This document shows positions 15,997 to 25,536 of a stretch of 47,749 nt of DNA, piece after piece; position 1 is the first letter of the stretch; the number at the start of each line of letters is the position of its first letter. This DNA comes from Eubacteriales bacterium (GTDB lineage Bacteria; Bacillota; Clostridia; Monoglobales; Firm-18). The stretch is taken from NCBI GenBank assembly GCA_028697835.1, contig JAQVDK010000004.1, forward strand, positions 1-47,749, written 5' to 3'. Position numbers and translations under genes: made by a program. The notes under the pieces are model-generated. The model was not told the origin of the DNA and ran no database searches. It was given only the letters and a program-made list of their open reading frames with translations.

Positions 15997-17076
15997 ATGA
16001 GTGAAATATTATCTCAAGACGAAATAGATGCTTTGCTAAGTGGAGGTATGCTGCAAAAAAGCGAACAAAATACTGTTAGCGACGAAGAGATAGAGCTGGT
16101 TAAAGAAATGGCCCAAATGGGAATGAATGTTTTTGCAAACTATATGATTAACAGCTTGGGGCAAAACACAGTCGTTGGGCTAAAGGATGCAAAACCGCTT
16201 TCCCAAAGCGACACCTTGCAGCCTAAAGATTATTTTATTGTAGAAGTTGTTCTTGATAATGCTGTTTCCGGCAAAAAACTATTTTTGTTCAAGCCCTCCG
16301 ATGTTATATCCATAAACGATATGTCCATCGGCGGAAGCGGCATTAGCGAGGAAAAAGAAATAAGCGAACTGCACGCAAGTGTTATGATGGCACATATGAA
16401 TGAAGTGATGCCTCTTATAATTAAGACTATCTCCGGGCAGATAAAGGCTGAGGTAGAGGTAAAATCCGTTAAACAATTTCCAAATGACAGTGCAAGCCTT
16501 GAAAACTATTTAAACGAAAGCAAAGCTGTAAGGATAGATTATTCAATCCAAATCGGTGATGCAATTAATAGTGAAGTTATAGAGCTTGTTCCGTTAAATA
16601 TGGTCACCGGTATAAAAAATCTGCTTCTTTCAAACGGGGCTAATTTGGCTGCGGCCGAAAATGCTGCTGTTGTCCTAACAAGCAATTCGGCGGAAAACAA
16701 AGCTGCCCCCAAACCGATAAGCAGCAAGCAAGCGGTTCCGGAAAAACAGCCGGTTGCCATCAGACCGGTAGAATTCCCGGTTTTCGGAAACGGTGCGGCC
16801 ATCGAGCCGACAAACGAAAGCATAGAATTTATAATGGATGTTCCCCTGCAGGTGTCTGTTGAGCTTGGAAGATGTAAAAAGTCAATAAAAGATATTTTGG
16901 ACCTAAACATTGGAACAATTATCGAGCTTAACAAGCTGGCGGAAGATTATGTCGATATTTTTGTAAACAACAAGCTCATAGGAAGAGGAGAGGTTGTTGT
17001 TGTAGATGAAAACTTTGGCATACGCATTATGGAACTATATACAACAGGTAACAACAAAATTACAGGGAAGGTATAA
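15997..17076 (+). CDS. fliY: Flagellar motor switch protein FliY with degenerate CheC-like domain
   Basis: C-ring protein of 359 residues in three parts. Residues 1-14 carry the CheY-P docking peptide (MSEILSQDEIDALL). Residues about 30-205 are the CheC-like domain; residues 275-348 are the FliN/SpoA domain (DVPLQVSVELG, IIELNKLAEDYVDIFVNNKLIGRGEVVVV). In active FliY and CheC each phosphatase site reads E-x-x-N. Here the first reads E37-M-A-Q40 and the second A132-H-M-N135, so each has lost one key residue. The ATG at 15997 with TGGAGG upstream is chosen over a start at 15961. Confidence 0.93.
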   Translation: MSEILSQDEIDALLSGGMLQKSEQNTVSDEEIELVKEMAQMGMNVFANYMINSLGQNTVVGLKDAKPLSQSDTLQPKDYFIVEVVLDNAVSGKKLFLFKPSDVISINDMSIGGSGISEEKEISELHASVMMAHMNEVMPLIIKTISGQIKAEVEVKSVKQFPNDSASLENYLNESKAVRIDYSIQIGDAINSEVIELVPLNMVTGIKNLLLSNGANLAAAENAAVVLTSNSAENKAAPKPISSKQAVPEKQPVAIRPVEFPVFGNGAAIEPTNESIEFIMDVPLQVSVELGRCKKSIKDILDLNIGTIIELNKLAEDYVDIFVNNKLIGRGEVVVVDENFGIRIMELYTTGNNKITGKV

Positions 17077-17111
17077 AAAGCGCAGGCTTGCCCTGGTAGA
17101 AGGGGATTGAA

Positions 17112-17555
17112 ATGGATTTTTTTATAACTGTTATGTACTTTTTAATAATGGTTGCAATAATTTTTGCAGCCTATGTGGCCGCCAAATGGATTTCTTTAAG
17201 GTATGAAAAAATATCCAGCGGCAGGTATATAGAACAATTAGACCGGGTTTTGGTGGGTAGAGACAGGTCTATTATAATAATCAGGGTGGGACAAAAGGTG
17301 CTTTTGCTCTCTTGCAGTGCGCAGGGCACAACCCTTATTTCCGAGCTGGACGAGGGCGATTTGATTCCTATAAAAACGCAACAAACCCCCGACTCATTTA
17401 ACAGCATTTTTGAAGGCCTGATAGGGAAATTGCCGCAACTTAATAGAGCAGAAGATAAGAAACAGACACTTACCCTTGGCGATGTTAAAGCTAAGATGGA
17501 ATCCTCGCTGGAGAGAATAATGAAAAAGCGTAAGGGGAATGAAAAAAGTGAGTGA
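17112..17555 (+). CDS. fliO: Flagellar biosynthesis protein FliO/FliZ family
   Basis: Small single-pass protein (147 residues) that aids FliP ring assembly. Membrane helix at about 4-26, then a cytoplasmic beta domain (LDRVLVGRDRSIIIIRVGQK, VLLLSCS) and a basic tail. ATG preceded by AGAAGGGGATTGA. The end overlaps fliP by 17 nt, indicating translational coupling. Confidence 0.88.
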   Translation: MDFFITVMYFLIMVAIIFAAYVAAKWISLRYEKISSGRYIEQLDRVLVGRDRSIIIIRVGQKVLLLSCSAQGTTLISELDEGDLIPIKTQQTPDSFNSIFEGLIGKLPQLNRAEDKKQTLTLGDVKAKMESSLERIMKKRKGNEKSE

Positions 17556-18321
17556 AATAAACAGGGGAAAAGTATTACTTTTTATCACAGCAGCTTTTGT
17601 AGTCGTTTTGGCTTCTAGCGTGATGGTTTTTGCAGAGCCAAATGACCAAATACTCCCCAATGTTAATATTCAAATAGGCGCGGGCGAGGGCGCAGAGCCG
17701 GCTCAGGGAATTCAGATTATATTTTTGCTTACCATACTGACGCTGGCGCCTTCCATATTAATTATGATGACAGGCTTTACAAGAATTGTAATTGTGCTGT
17801 CTTTTGTAAGGAATGCGCTTGGAATACAGCAGTTGCCGCCAAATCAGGTTTTAATCGGTCTTGCGCTGTTTCTTACTTTTTTTGTGATGACGCCTGTTTT
17901 TAGCGAAATAAACGATGTGGCATACCAGCCCCTTGTAAGAAATGAAATAACCCAGCAGCAGGCTGTTGAAAATGCAATGAAGCCTTTGAGGACTTTTATG
18001 CTAAAGCAAACGCATAATAAAGATTTGTCCCTTTTCATGTCCCTTGCCGGGGAGGCGCAGCCTGAAAATGTTGACGAAATTAAAAGCTCGGTCATTATTC
18101 CGGCGTTTATAATAAGCGAGCTAAAAAGAGCTTTTCAAATAGGGTTTTTTATCTTTATACCCTTTATTGTAATTGATATGGTTGTTTCCAGCACACTTAT
18201 GACAATGGGTATGATGATGCTCCCGCCGATGATGATTTCATTGCCCTTTAAGATATTGCTTTTTATAATGGTTGATGGATGGAATTTGGTAATAAAAACA
18301 TTAGTAACAGGATTTAATTAA
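17539..18321 (+). CDS. fliP: Flagellar export gate protein FliP
   Basis: Core subunit of the FliPQR export gate, 260 residues. Signal peptide 1-32 ending SSVMVFA, which is usual for FliP, then four membrane segments. Signatures TILTLAPSILIMMTGFTRIV and SFVRNALGIQQLPPNQVLIG are intact, with a Met-rich MGMMMLPP segment near the C-terminus. ATG inside the end of fliO. Confidence 0.97.
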   Translation: MKKVSEINRGKVLLFITAAFVVVLASSVMVFAEPNDQILPNVNIQIGAGEGAEPAQGIQIIFLLTILTLAPSILIMMTGFTRIVIVLSFVRNALGIQQLPPNQVLIGLALFLTFFVMTPVFSEINDVAYQPLVRNEITQQQAVENAMKPLRTFMLKQTHNKDLSLFMSLAGEAQPENVDEIKSSVIIPAFIISELKRAFQIGFFIFIPFIVIDMVVSSTLMTMGMMMLPPMMISLPFKILLFIMVDGWNLVIKTLVTGFN

Positions 18322-18335
18322 AAAGGAGAAAAACC

Positions 18336-18605
18336 ATGAATCAGTCAGAGGTTATAGCTGTTACACAGCAGGCGTTATATATGGTAATGAAGGTTTCTGC
18401 CCCAATTTTGATAACCGGGCTAATCGTCGGTCTTATTATATCCATATTCCAGGCTACAACCCAAATTAATGACCAAACCCTTTCTTTTGTGCCGAAAATC
18501 ATAGCCGTTTTTATTGTTTTGCTGGTCAGCGGTGCATGGATGATAAACACATTAATTGATTTTACAAACTATTTATTTATCCAAATAAATACATTTACAC
18601 GCTGA
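18336..18605 (+). CDS. fliQ: Flagellar export gate protein FliQ
   Basis: Two-helix gate subunit of 89 residues, with helices at about 15-38 and 50-74. The pattern GLIVGLIISIFQATTQINDQ and TLSFVPKI is diagnostic. ATG with AAAGGAG upstream. Confidence 0.96.
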   Translation: MNQSEVIAVTQQALYMVMKVSAPILITGLIVGLIISIFQATTQINDQTLSFVPKIIAVFIVLLVSGAWMINTLIDFTNYLFIQINTFTR

Positions 18606-18617
18606 TAGGGCAGGCTT

Positions 18618-19406
18618 ATGTTTGGATTGGAGTTTATTACGGAAATTTGGCTTGAAACCTTTTTGCTTGTGTTTATAAGGTTTGCAGGTTGGGTTATTGT
18701 ATCACCTGTTTTCGGCAGAAAAAACATTCCGGGGATGCTGAGGGTTGCCTTTGGGCTTATTATGACCATGATTACGGTTTTTACCCTCCCTTTGCCTGAG
18801 AAGGTCTTAAGCGAAAGCTTTATCGAGTTTTTTGGCTATGGGGTCAGGGAAATGATGTTTGGAATGATAATGGGGTTTGTAAGCCTTGTTATTTTTCAGT
18901 TAGGCATTGCAGCCGGACAGCTTATTGATATGCAAATTGGCTTTGGCATGTCCAGCTTGTTCGACCCGCAGTTTGGGGTTCAAGTTCCGCTTTCGGGAAA
19001 TTTGCTAAACATTATTATAATGCTTATCTTTTTTACGGTAAATGGGCACCATATGCTAATTTGGATTATGCACAGCTCTTTTGAAGCCATACCTGTGGGG
19101 CAGGTTGTCTTTGGCGCAAAGCTTTTTGAATACATTGTTTCGTATTTTATATGGTTTTTTATATTGGCTGTAAAAATTACGTTTCCTATTATTGCCGTTG
19201 CGGTGATTATAGAGGTTTCTCTTGGTATTGTCATGAAAACAATGCCGCAGATGAATATGTTTGTTGTGGGAATACCTTTAAAACTGGTTGTAGGGATTTT
19301 TTCCTTAATACTGTTTTTGTCGGTTTTTGTTTTAGTTATAGAAAATGGGCTTGACAGAATGTTTTTTTGGAGCCAAAATATCATACAAGGAATGATAGAT
19401 AATTGA
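18618..19406 (+). CDS. fliR: Flagellar export gate protein FliR
   Basis: Gate subunit of 262 residues with about six membrane segments. Family features include FRFAGWVIVSPVFGRKNIPG-type N-terminus, the AGQLIDMQIGFGMSSLFDP motif and the C-terminal MPQMNMFVVGIPLKL. It is not fused to FlhB, unlike in some Clostridium; the two overlap by 4 nt. Confidence 0.96.
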   Translation: MFGLEFITEIWLETFLLVFIRFAGWVIVSPVFGRKNIPGMLRVAFGLIMTMITVFTLPLPEKVLSESFIEFFGYGVREMMFGMIMGFVSLVIFQLGIAAGQLIDMQIGFGMSSLFDPQFGVQVPLSGNLLNIIIMLIFFTVNGHHMLIWIMHSSFEAIPVGQVVFGAKLFEYIVSYFIWFFILAVKITFPIIAVAVIIEVSLGIVMKTMPQMNMFVVGIPLKLVVGIFSLILFLSVFVLVIENGLDRMFFWSQNIIQGMIDN

Positions 19407-20446
19407 GTGGTGAAAAAACCGAAAAAGCGACGCCGAAGCGAAGAAGTGACGCCCGTAAAAAAGGGCAGGTTGTAAAAAGTGTGGAGGTAAGCTCTGCAAT
19501 TGTTCTTTTGTTTGTATATTTGGGAATAAAGGTTTTTGGAACATTTTTTTACCAGACCTTAAGCCTTATGTTTAGCACCTTTTTATCCGGACAATACGCA
19601 GGTCAGTCAGAGGCAAGCTTCCAAGGGGTATATTTTTCCTCCCTAAAATATTTCCTGCTGCTTTGCGGCCCCACAATGCTCATTGGGCTTTTGGCGGGAC
19701 TTATAATCAATTATGCACAAGTAGGTTTTTTATTTTTGCCTGACCTTATAATGATGAAGTTTGACAGAATTAATCCGCTTTCCGGATTGAGAAGGCTTTT
19801 TTCGCTAAGAGCAATTGTTGAAATGTTAAAATCCATAATCAAAATGTCGATTGTTGCATATGTGGTGTATCGTGAATTTAAAGCAAACTATTGGCAGATG
19901 CCCAATTTGGTGCATATAGACGTTGGCGAAGGAGTTCGTCTTTTACTTGATATACTGTCCGCAATTACATGGAAGGCGGGTCTTACACTTTTGATTTTCG
20001 GTCTGTTTGACTATGCATATCAAAAGTGGGAATTTGAAAAAAGCATTATGATGAGCAAAGAAGAAATCAAACAGGAACACAAAATGATGGAGGGCGACCC
20101 CAAAATTAAAGCGCGAATCAGGGAAATCCAGCGCAGCATGGGTATGCGAAGAATGATGCAGCAAATAAAAACTGCCGATGTTGTTATAACAAACCCTACC
20201 CACTTTGCAGTTGCACTTAAATATGACCAAAGCAAAAACAGTGCCCCTGTTGTCGTTGCAAAGGGTAAGGATTTGGTCGCCTTGAGGATTAAAGAAGAAG
20301 CAAAAAAACACGACATATACATAGCTGAAAATAAAATATTGGCACGAAGCCTTTACAATACCACGGAAGTAGATATGGAAATACCAGCGGAATTATACGA
20401 GGCTGTTGCTGAAATTCTGGCTGTTGTTTATAGATTGAAAAAATAA
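19403..20446 (+). CDS. flhB: Flagellar export switch protein FlhB
   Basis: Export gate and substrate-specificity switch, 347 residues. Four membrane segments lie in about 30-205; the cytoplasmic domain has the autocleavage motif NPTH at 264-267 (VVITNPTHFAVALKY). The C-terminus ends IPAELYEAVAEILAVV, the part matched by the microprotein encoded at 2963. TTG start overlapping the fliR stop; N-terminus SGEKTEKATPKRRSDARKKG is typical. Confidence 0.97.
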   Translation: MSGEKTEKATPKRRSDARKKGQVVKSVEVSSAIVLLFVYLGIKVFGTFFYQTLSLMFSTFLSGQYAGQSEASFQGVYFSSLKYFLLLCGPTMLIGLLAGLIINYAQVGFLFLPDLIMMKFDRINPLSGLRRLFSLRAIVEMLKSIIKMSIVAYVVYREFKANYWQMPNLVHIDVGEGVRLLLDILSAITWKAGLTLLIFGLFDYAYQKWEFEKSIMMSKEEIKQEHKMMEGDPKIKARIREIQRSMGMRRMMQQIKTADVVITNPTHFAVALKYDQSKNSAPVVVAKGKDLVALRIKEEAKKHDIYIAENKILARSLYNTTEVDMEIPAELYEAVAEILAVVYRLKK

Positions 20447-20470
20447 CTTGGCATATAGACGGAGGTTCCT

Positions 20471-22507
20471 ATGAAGTACGGAGAAATATCACTGGCGGTT
20501 ATCGTCATTTGTGTAGTAATGCTTATAATTATACCACTAAGTCCTGCCATGCTGGATTTTTTACTTGTGGTAAATATAGCGCTTTCGCTGGTAATTCTTC
20601 TTACTTCGTTATATACAAAAGAGCCTTTGGAATTTTCTGCGTTTCCGTCGCTTTTGCTTATAACCACGCTTTTTCGTATGGGGCTGAATATATCTTCAAC
20701 CCGTTTGATACTTGGAAACGGCGGCGAGGCGGGCGATGTTATAAAAACCTTTGGCTCGTTTGTTATCCGAGGCAATATTGTAGTAGGATTTGTAGTTTTT
20801 TTGATTATAATTATCATGCAGTTTATTGTTATAACCAAGGGTGCGGAACGTGTTGCGGAAGTTGCCGCAAGGTTTACGCTGGATGCTATGCCGGGTAAGC
20901 AAATGGCTATAGATGCGGACATGAACTCCGGTCTTATAACAGAGGCGCAGGCAAGGCAAAGGCGCTTGAAAGTCCAACGAGAAGCAGACTTTTACGGCGC
21001 CATGGACGGTGCAAGCAAATTCGTTAAGGGAGACGCCATCGTCTCAATTATAATAACCGTTATCAACAGTGTGGGCGGAATGATTGTGGGCGTCCTTATG
21101 GGTGATATGGATATAAGCAGGGTTATAAGCGTTTATACCTTGGCAACGGTGGGAGATGGCTTGGCAAGCCAGATTCCGGCATTGCTGATTTCAACCGCAA
21201 TGGGTATAACCGTTACAAAGGCCGCCTCCGAAACAAGCCTTGGAGTTAATGTAACCAAACAGCTTTTTTCCCAGCCCACGGTTTTAATAATAACCGGGTG
21301 TGTTGTATGTGTTATGTCACTTATTCCCGGGCTTCCGTCCCTGGCGCTTATTATAATAGGAGCTGTGTTTATTTTTCTTGGAGTTTCGATAAGGAAAGCA
21401 GAAACTGATGAGATGCAGGAGATTACTGAAAAAGAAGAAATTGACAGGGAAGCCGACGAGATTAGAAAGCCTGAAAATGTTTACTCCCTTTTGCAGGTTG
21501 ACCCTATTGAGCTTGAATTTGGCTATGGAATTATCCCCCTTGCAGATGCCGGACAAGGCGGAGACCTTTTAGACAGGGTTGTTATGATTAGAAGGCAATG
21601 CGCCCTTGAGATGGGGCTTGTTGTTCCTGTTGTAAGGCTTAGGGATAATATTCAGCTAAGACCCAATGAGTATGTTATAAAAATAAAGGGAAACGAGGTT
21701 GCAAGAAGCGAAGTAATGCCCGACTATTTTCTGGCTATGAACCCGGGGGATGTTGATGAAGATATAGAAGGCATAGATACGGTCGAACCCGCCTTTGGAC
21801 TGCCTGCAAAATGGATAACCAAAAGCATGAGGGATAAAGCAGAAGTGCTTGGAATAACGGTGGTTGACATATCGTCGGTAATATCCACACACCTTATGGA
21901 GGTTGTAAAAAAATACGGGCATGAGCTTATGGGCAGGCAGGAAGTTCAATCAATAGTGGACATGGTGAAGGAAACAAACCCTGCGCTTATTGAAGAAGTT
22001 ATTCCAAAGCTTATATCCATAGGCGATTTGCAGAAGGTTCTTGCAAACCTTTTAAAAGAAGGAATCCCCATAAGGGACATGGTGACCATTATTGAAACCA
22101 TAGGCGACTGGGCCGCCATTACAAGGGATGTGGATGTTCTTACCCAGTATGTAAGGCAAGCTTTGAAGCGTACCATTACAAATAAATACTTTCCCGACGC
22201 AAGGGCAGAAGTTATTACCCTCGACCCTAAAGTGGAGCAGATAATTGCAGACGGTATAAGGCAAACGGAAACAGGCTCTTACCTTTCAATTGAGCCGGAG
22301 TCTATTCAAAAGATTTTGGAAGGCATCAAGAAGCAGATAGAGCCTCTTTTGGAGCAAGGAATACAACCGGTACTGCTAACATCTCCTATGATAAGAATAT
22401 ATGTAAAAAGAATAGCAGACCAAGTATATGAAGGCACAACGGTTTTGGATTATAATGAAATAGAGCAGTCTGTTCAATTACAATCAGTAGGGATGGTGGA
22501 GATTTAG
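20471..22507 (+). CDS. flhA: Flagellar export gate protein FlhA
   Basis: Largest export-gate protein, 678 residues; its nonameric cytoplasmic ring receives substrates and chaperones. The first 310 residues hold about eight membrane segments and the FHIPEP-type region (LDAMPGKQMAIDADMNSGLI). The cytoplasmic part starts near residue 325, and KYFPDARAEVITLDP and LLTSPMIRIYVKRI are typical. ATG with GGAGG upstream. The stop shares one base with the flhF start. Confidence 0.97.
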   Translation: MKYGEISLAVIVICVVMLIIIPLSPAMLDFLLVVNIALSLVILLTSLYTKEPLEFSAFPSLLLITTLFRMGLNISSTRLILGNGGEAGDVIKTFGSFVIRGNIVVGFVVFLIIIIMQFIVITKGAERVAEVAARFTLDAMPGKQMAIDADMNSGLITEAQARQRRLKVQREADFYGAMDGASKFVKGDAIVSIIITVINSVGGMIVGVLMGDMDISRVISVYTLATVGDGLASQIPALLISTAMGITVTKAASETSLGVNVTKQLFSQPTVLIITGCVVCVMSLIPGLPSLALIIIGAVFIFLGVSIRKAETDEMQEITEKEEIDREADEIRKPENVYSLLQVDPIELEFGYGIIPLADAGQGGDLLDRVVMIRRQCALEMGLVVPVVRLRDNIQLRPNEYVIKIKGNEVARSEVMPDYFLAMNPGDVDEDIEGIDTVEPAFGLPAKWITKSMRDKAEVLGITVVDISSVISTHLMEVVKKYGHELMGRQEVQSIVDMVKETNPALIEEVIPKLISIGDLQKVLANLLKEGIPIRDMVTIIETIGDWAAITRDVDVLTQYVRQALKRTITNKYFPDARAEVITLDPKVEQIIADGIRQTETGSYLSIEPESIQKILEGIKKQIEPLLEQGIQPVLLTSPMIRIYVKRIADQVYEGTTVLDYNEIEQSVQLQSVGMVEI

Positions 22508-23655
22508 TGGCGATAGTGAAGCGTTTTTTAGGAGAGAATCAAAAGGAAGTATTTAACAAAATCAAAGTGGAGCTTGGAGACGAGGCTATTATCATCAATA
22601 CTCGCAAAATCAGAAGAAAGGGAATTACAAACTTCTTCAAAAAGCCTTTGATTGAGGCAACTGCCGTGATTGACGAGCTGCCGGCAGGAAGAAGCTTAAA
22701 TGCAAATACCCTGCCCGATGAGGACAACAGCAAGTTTATAGACTTGGTAAACAGCACTATAAAAAGCGATAAGATGGAAAAGCTGGAAAACCAGTTAATT
22801 CAAGTAAATGACGCTATTAATATGGTTTATCAGGAAGTGAACCTGATAAAGAAAAAGGAAATGGTAACCTTAAGCCCTATGCTTAACAAAATAGTTGACA
22901 AGCTTACAAGGTTTGGAATTATCGAGGAAAATGCCATAAAAATAATAGATGAAGCAAAGAAGATACACGAAATCACCGATACAAATTTTACCGAAGCGGT
23001 TCGGGGGATACTTGCAAACTATTTAGGAGAGCCTTCTATTATTGAGCTTGAGAAAAACGAAAGGAAAATTGTAACTTTCATAGGTCCAACCGGTGTGGGA
23101 AAAACCACCACCCTTGCTAAAATTGTAGCGGTGTTTTCTCTTAAATATGATGCAAAGGTTGGGCTTATAACCGAAGATACATATAGAATCGGGGCGGTTG
23201 AACAGCTTAAAATATATGCAGACATACTTGGCATACCCCTTGAGGTTGTGTACGAGCCCGAGGAAATAGTGGAAACTTTGGAGAAAATGGATGATTTTGA
23301 CCTGATTTTAGTTGATACTGCCGGGAAAAACCCTTCAGACAAGTCATACCATAAAAATTTGGAAAAACTAATTTCCGAAAGCGGTGCCCAGGAGGTGCAT
23401 TTGGTAATAAGCTCTACCACCGATTATTCAACGGCGTTAAAAATATTGGATTCTTACTCTTTTATCAAGGATTATAAAATACTCTTTACAAAGCTTGATG
23501 AATGTGACAAGCTTGGCAACATTTTAAATTTGAAAATGGCAACAAAAATGCCTTTGTCCTATTTTACATACGGGCAAAATGTTGCAGATGACCTTATGCC
23601 GGCAAACCATAGCTATATACTTAAAAAACTCTTGCCAAGCGAAGGTGAATTTTGA
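22507..23655 (+). CDS. flhF: Flagellar GTPase FlhF
   Basis: SRP-type GTPase of 382 residues that helps set flagellar position and number. The N-terminal basic domain begins MAIVKRFLGENQKEVFNKIK; the NG domain has the P-loop GPTGVGKT at 193-200, DTYRIGAVEQLKIYA, the DTAGK G3 motif and TKLDE. GTG start overlapping the flhA stop. Paired with FlhG, as usual. Confidence 0.96.
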   Translation: MAIVKRFLGENQKEVFNKIKVELGDEAIIINTRKIRRKGITNFFKKPLIEATAVIDELPAGRSLNANTLPDEDNSKFIDLVNSTIKSDKMEKLENQLIQVNDAINMVYQEVNLIKKKEMVTLSPMLNKIVDKLTRFGIIEENAIKIIDEAKKIHEITDTNFTEAVRGILANYLGEPSIIELEKNERKIVTFIGPTGVGKTTTLAKIVAVFSLKYDAKVGLITEDTYRIGAVEQLKIYADILGIPLEVVYEPEEIVETLEKMDDFDLILVDTAGKNPSDKSYHKNLEKLISESGAQEVHLVISSTTDYSTALKILDSYSFIKDYKILFTKLDECDKLGNILNLKMATKMPLSYFTYGQNVADDLMPANHSYILKKLLPSEGEF

Positions 23656-24542
23656 TGGACCAAGCTCACCAGCTTAGAAATATTGTTGCCATGCTAAAGG
23701 ACAGCAGAGAATCAACTGAAAAAAACAAAACCCGTGTTGTAACAATCACCAGCGGAAAAGGCGGTGTGGGAAAGACTACATTTACCGTAAATCTTGCGGT
23801 TGCGCTTAGCAAAAGAGGCTTTCGTGTTTTGATAATTGATGCGGATTTTGGGCTGTCCAATGTAAACATTGTGCTTGGCGTCAACCCCAAATATAATTTA
23901 TATCATCTTATAAGCGGTGAAAAAACAATATACGAGGTTATTGCACAGGGTCCCGAAGGTGTCAAGCTGATATCGGGTGGCAGCGGAATTTCCAAGCTTA
24001 TGAATTTGGATTCTAAGCAAGTTGAAGTTTATATAAGCCAGCTTATGAAGCTTGAAAATGTGGCGGATATAATCCTTTTTGATACGGGAGCCGGAATTAA
24101 TGACAATATAATTAAATTTATTTTATCCAGCAATGAGGTTGTTTTGATAACAACTCCCGAACCAACTGCAATAATGGACGCATATGCTCTTACGAAAACC
24201 GTGTCAAATGTCGATAAAAGTATAGAGATAAATTTAGTTGTCAACATGGCCCAAAACAGACAAGAGGCGATTAATACCTTAAACAACTTTAAAACAATTG
24301 CAAAAACGTATCTTGGCATGAAGGTAAGCAGCTTGGGGTATTTAATCAACGATTCGGCGGTGAGGGAGGCAGTAAGGCGGCAAGTTCCGTTTTTGACCCA
24401 CTATCCAAGGGCTGCCATCACAAGAAATATGCAGGATATTGTGGACAAATTTGTCAGCAATCCTTCTGAATATCCGTCGGAAAACTTTTATAAAAACAAT
24501 CTGCAAAGATTCTTACATAGGATGTTTAAGGAAAAGGTATAA
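23655..24542 (+). CDS. flhG: MinD-like ATPase FlhG (YlxH)
   Basis: ATPase of 295 residues that controls FlhF and C-ring assembly. It begins MDQAHQLR, an intact DQAxxLR motif, which in this family stimulates the FlhF GTPase. The deviant Walker A SGKGGVGKTT is at 33-42 and the C-terminus is Phe/Lys-rich (RFLHRMFKEKV), consistent with a membrane-targeting helix. ATG 23655 is chosen, with AAGGTG 7 nt upstream, overlapping the flhF stop. Confidence 0.95.
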   Translation: MDQAHQLRNIVAMLKDSRESTEKNKTRVVTITSGKGGVGKTTFTVNLAVALSKRGFRVLIIDADFGLSNVNIVLGVNPKYNLYHLISGEKTIYEVIAQGPEGVKLISGGSGISKLMNLDSKQVEVYISQLMKLENVADIILFDTGAGINDNIIKFILSSNEVVLITTPEPTAIMDAYALTKTVSNVDKSIEINLVVNMAQNRQEAINTLNNFKTIAKTYLGMKVSSLGYLINDSAVREAVRRQVPFLTHYPRAAITRNMQDIVDKFVSNPSEYPSENFYKNNLQRFLHRMFKEKV

Positions 24543-24593
24543 ATTAAATTTATTTAAAAATAAAAAAATGACATTAAAAAGGAGTTATGTATC

Positions 24594-24950
24594 ATGAAAA
24601 GAGTTATGGTTGTTGATGATGCGGCTTTTATGCGGGCTTCGCTTAAAATGCTGCTGGAGAGAAACGGCTATGAAGTCGTGGCGGAAGCCGAAAACGGCGA
24701 GGCGGCGGTTAAAAAATATCAGCAGCTTATGCCGGATATTGTAACAATGGACATTACCATGCCTAAAATGGATGGTATAAAGAGCATTCAAGCAATACGC
24801 GCAATTAACGAAAATGCCAATATTGTTGTTATATCGGCTTTGGGCAAGGAAGAGCTGGTCAGAGAAGCCATTGTTCTTGGCGCTAAAGGATTTATTTTAA
24901 AACCTATAAAAGAAGAACACCTTATAAATACCTTGAGCAAAATTAAATAA
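24594..24950 (+). CDS. cheY: Chemotaxis response regulator CheY
   Basis: Single-domain receiver (118 residues) phosphorylated by CheA and read at the motor switch. Acid pocket D8-D9, phosphoacceptor D53 in VTMDITMPKMDG, S81 and K103 (FILKPIKEE) are all present. ATG with AAAAAGGAG upstream. In Bacillus cheY lies between fliY and fliO; here it is after flhG, at the head of the chemotaxis/motor block. Confidence 0.94.
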   Translation: MKRVMVVDDAAFMRASLKMLLERNGYEVVAEAENGEAAVKKYQQLMPDIVTMDITMPKMDGIKSIQAIRAINENANIVVISALGKEELVREAIVLGAKGFILKPIKEEHLINTLSKIK

Positions 24951-25023
24951 TACATTAAAATTTACTACAAAAAGGTGATGTTGATTTTATGCAGAATTTC
25001 AAAACATTTAAGAGGATAGACGT

Positions 25024-25494
25024 ATGGAGATTGTGATAGATATTGGCGAATATGTTGTATCTCAAAGTGAGATTGATATACTGAAAATATATGGAATATC
25101 TTCTTGTATAGGATTGGTAATGCATTGTCCAAAGAAAAAAATTACCGGCGTTGCCCATATTCTTTTGCCAACATCCGCAATCAATCCGGAGCTTGGTAAA
25201 ATAAGCCCGGGATATTTCGCCGATACGGCGGTTCCCGCCATGCTTAGTAAAATGGCTTTAAAATACAATTGTCAAAAAAGAGATATTATAACTTCCATAT
25301 ATGGCGGCGCAGAGTCAAAAACGGAAAATGATGTTTTTAATGTGGGCAGCAGAAATATTGTTGCTGTAAAAAATAAAATATATGAATATGGATTGACATT
25401 AAAAACTGCCGATGTGGGAGGAAAAGTTGGGCGTACCCTTTATGTCCGCGCTGCTACGGGCGAGGTAACACTAAACAAACAAAATTTTTTGTAG
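25024..25494 (+). CDS. cheD: Chemoreceptor glutamine deamidase CheD
   Basis: Converts receptor glutamines to glutamates and can interact with CheC/CheX-type phosphatases; 156 residues. The catalytic Cys (C28, in GISSCIGLVMH) and His (H45, in GVAHILLP) have the same 17-residue separation as in Thermotoga CheD, and the tail motif GGKVGRTLYVRAATGEV is present. The third triad residue, Thr six positions before the Cys, is Ile here (I22). ATG with AAGAGGA upstream. Confidence 0.92.
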   Translation: MEIVIDIGEYVVSQSEIDILKIYGISSCIGLVMHCPKKKITGVAHILLPTSAINPELGKISPGYFADTAVPAMLSKMALKYNCQKRDIITSIYGGAESKTENDVFNVGSRNIVAVKNKIYEYGLTLKTADVGGKVGRTLYVRAATGEVTLNKQNFL

Positions 25495-25536
25495 TAGCAA
25501 AAAGAACACTATATATAATCAGAGGAGAAGTTATAT

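Noticed and set aside
24978-25036. Two tiny ORFs (13 and 15 codons) between cheY and cheD
   Set aside because: Both begin near an AAAGGTGATG sequence, but they are very short, unrecognisable and overlap or abut the cheD start; not enough to call a leader peptide.
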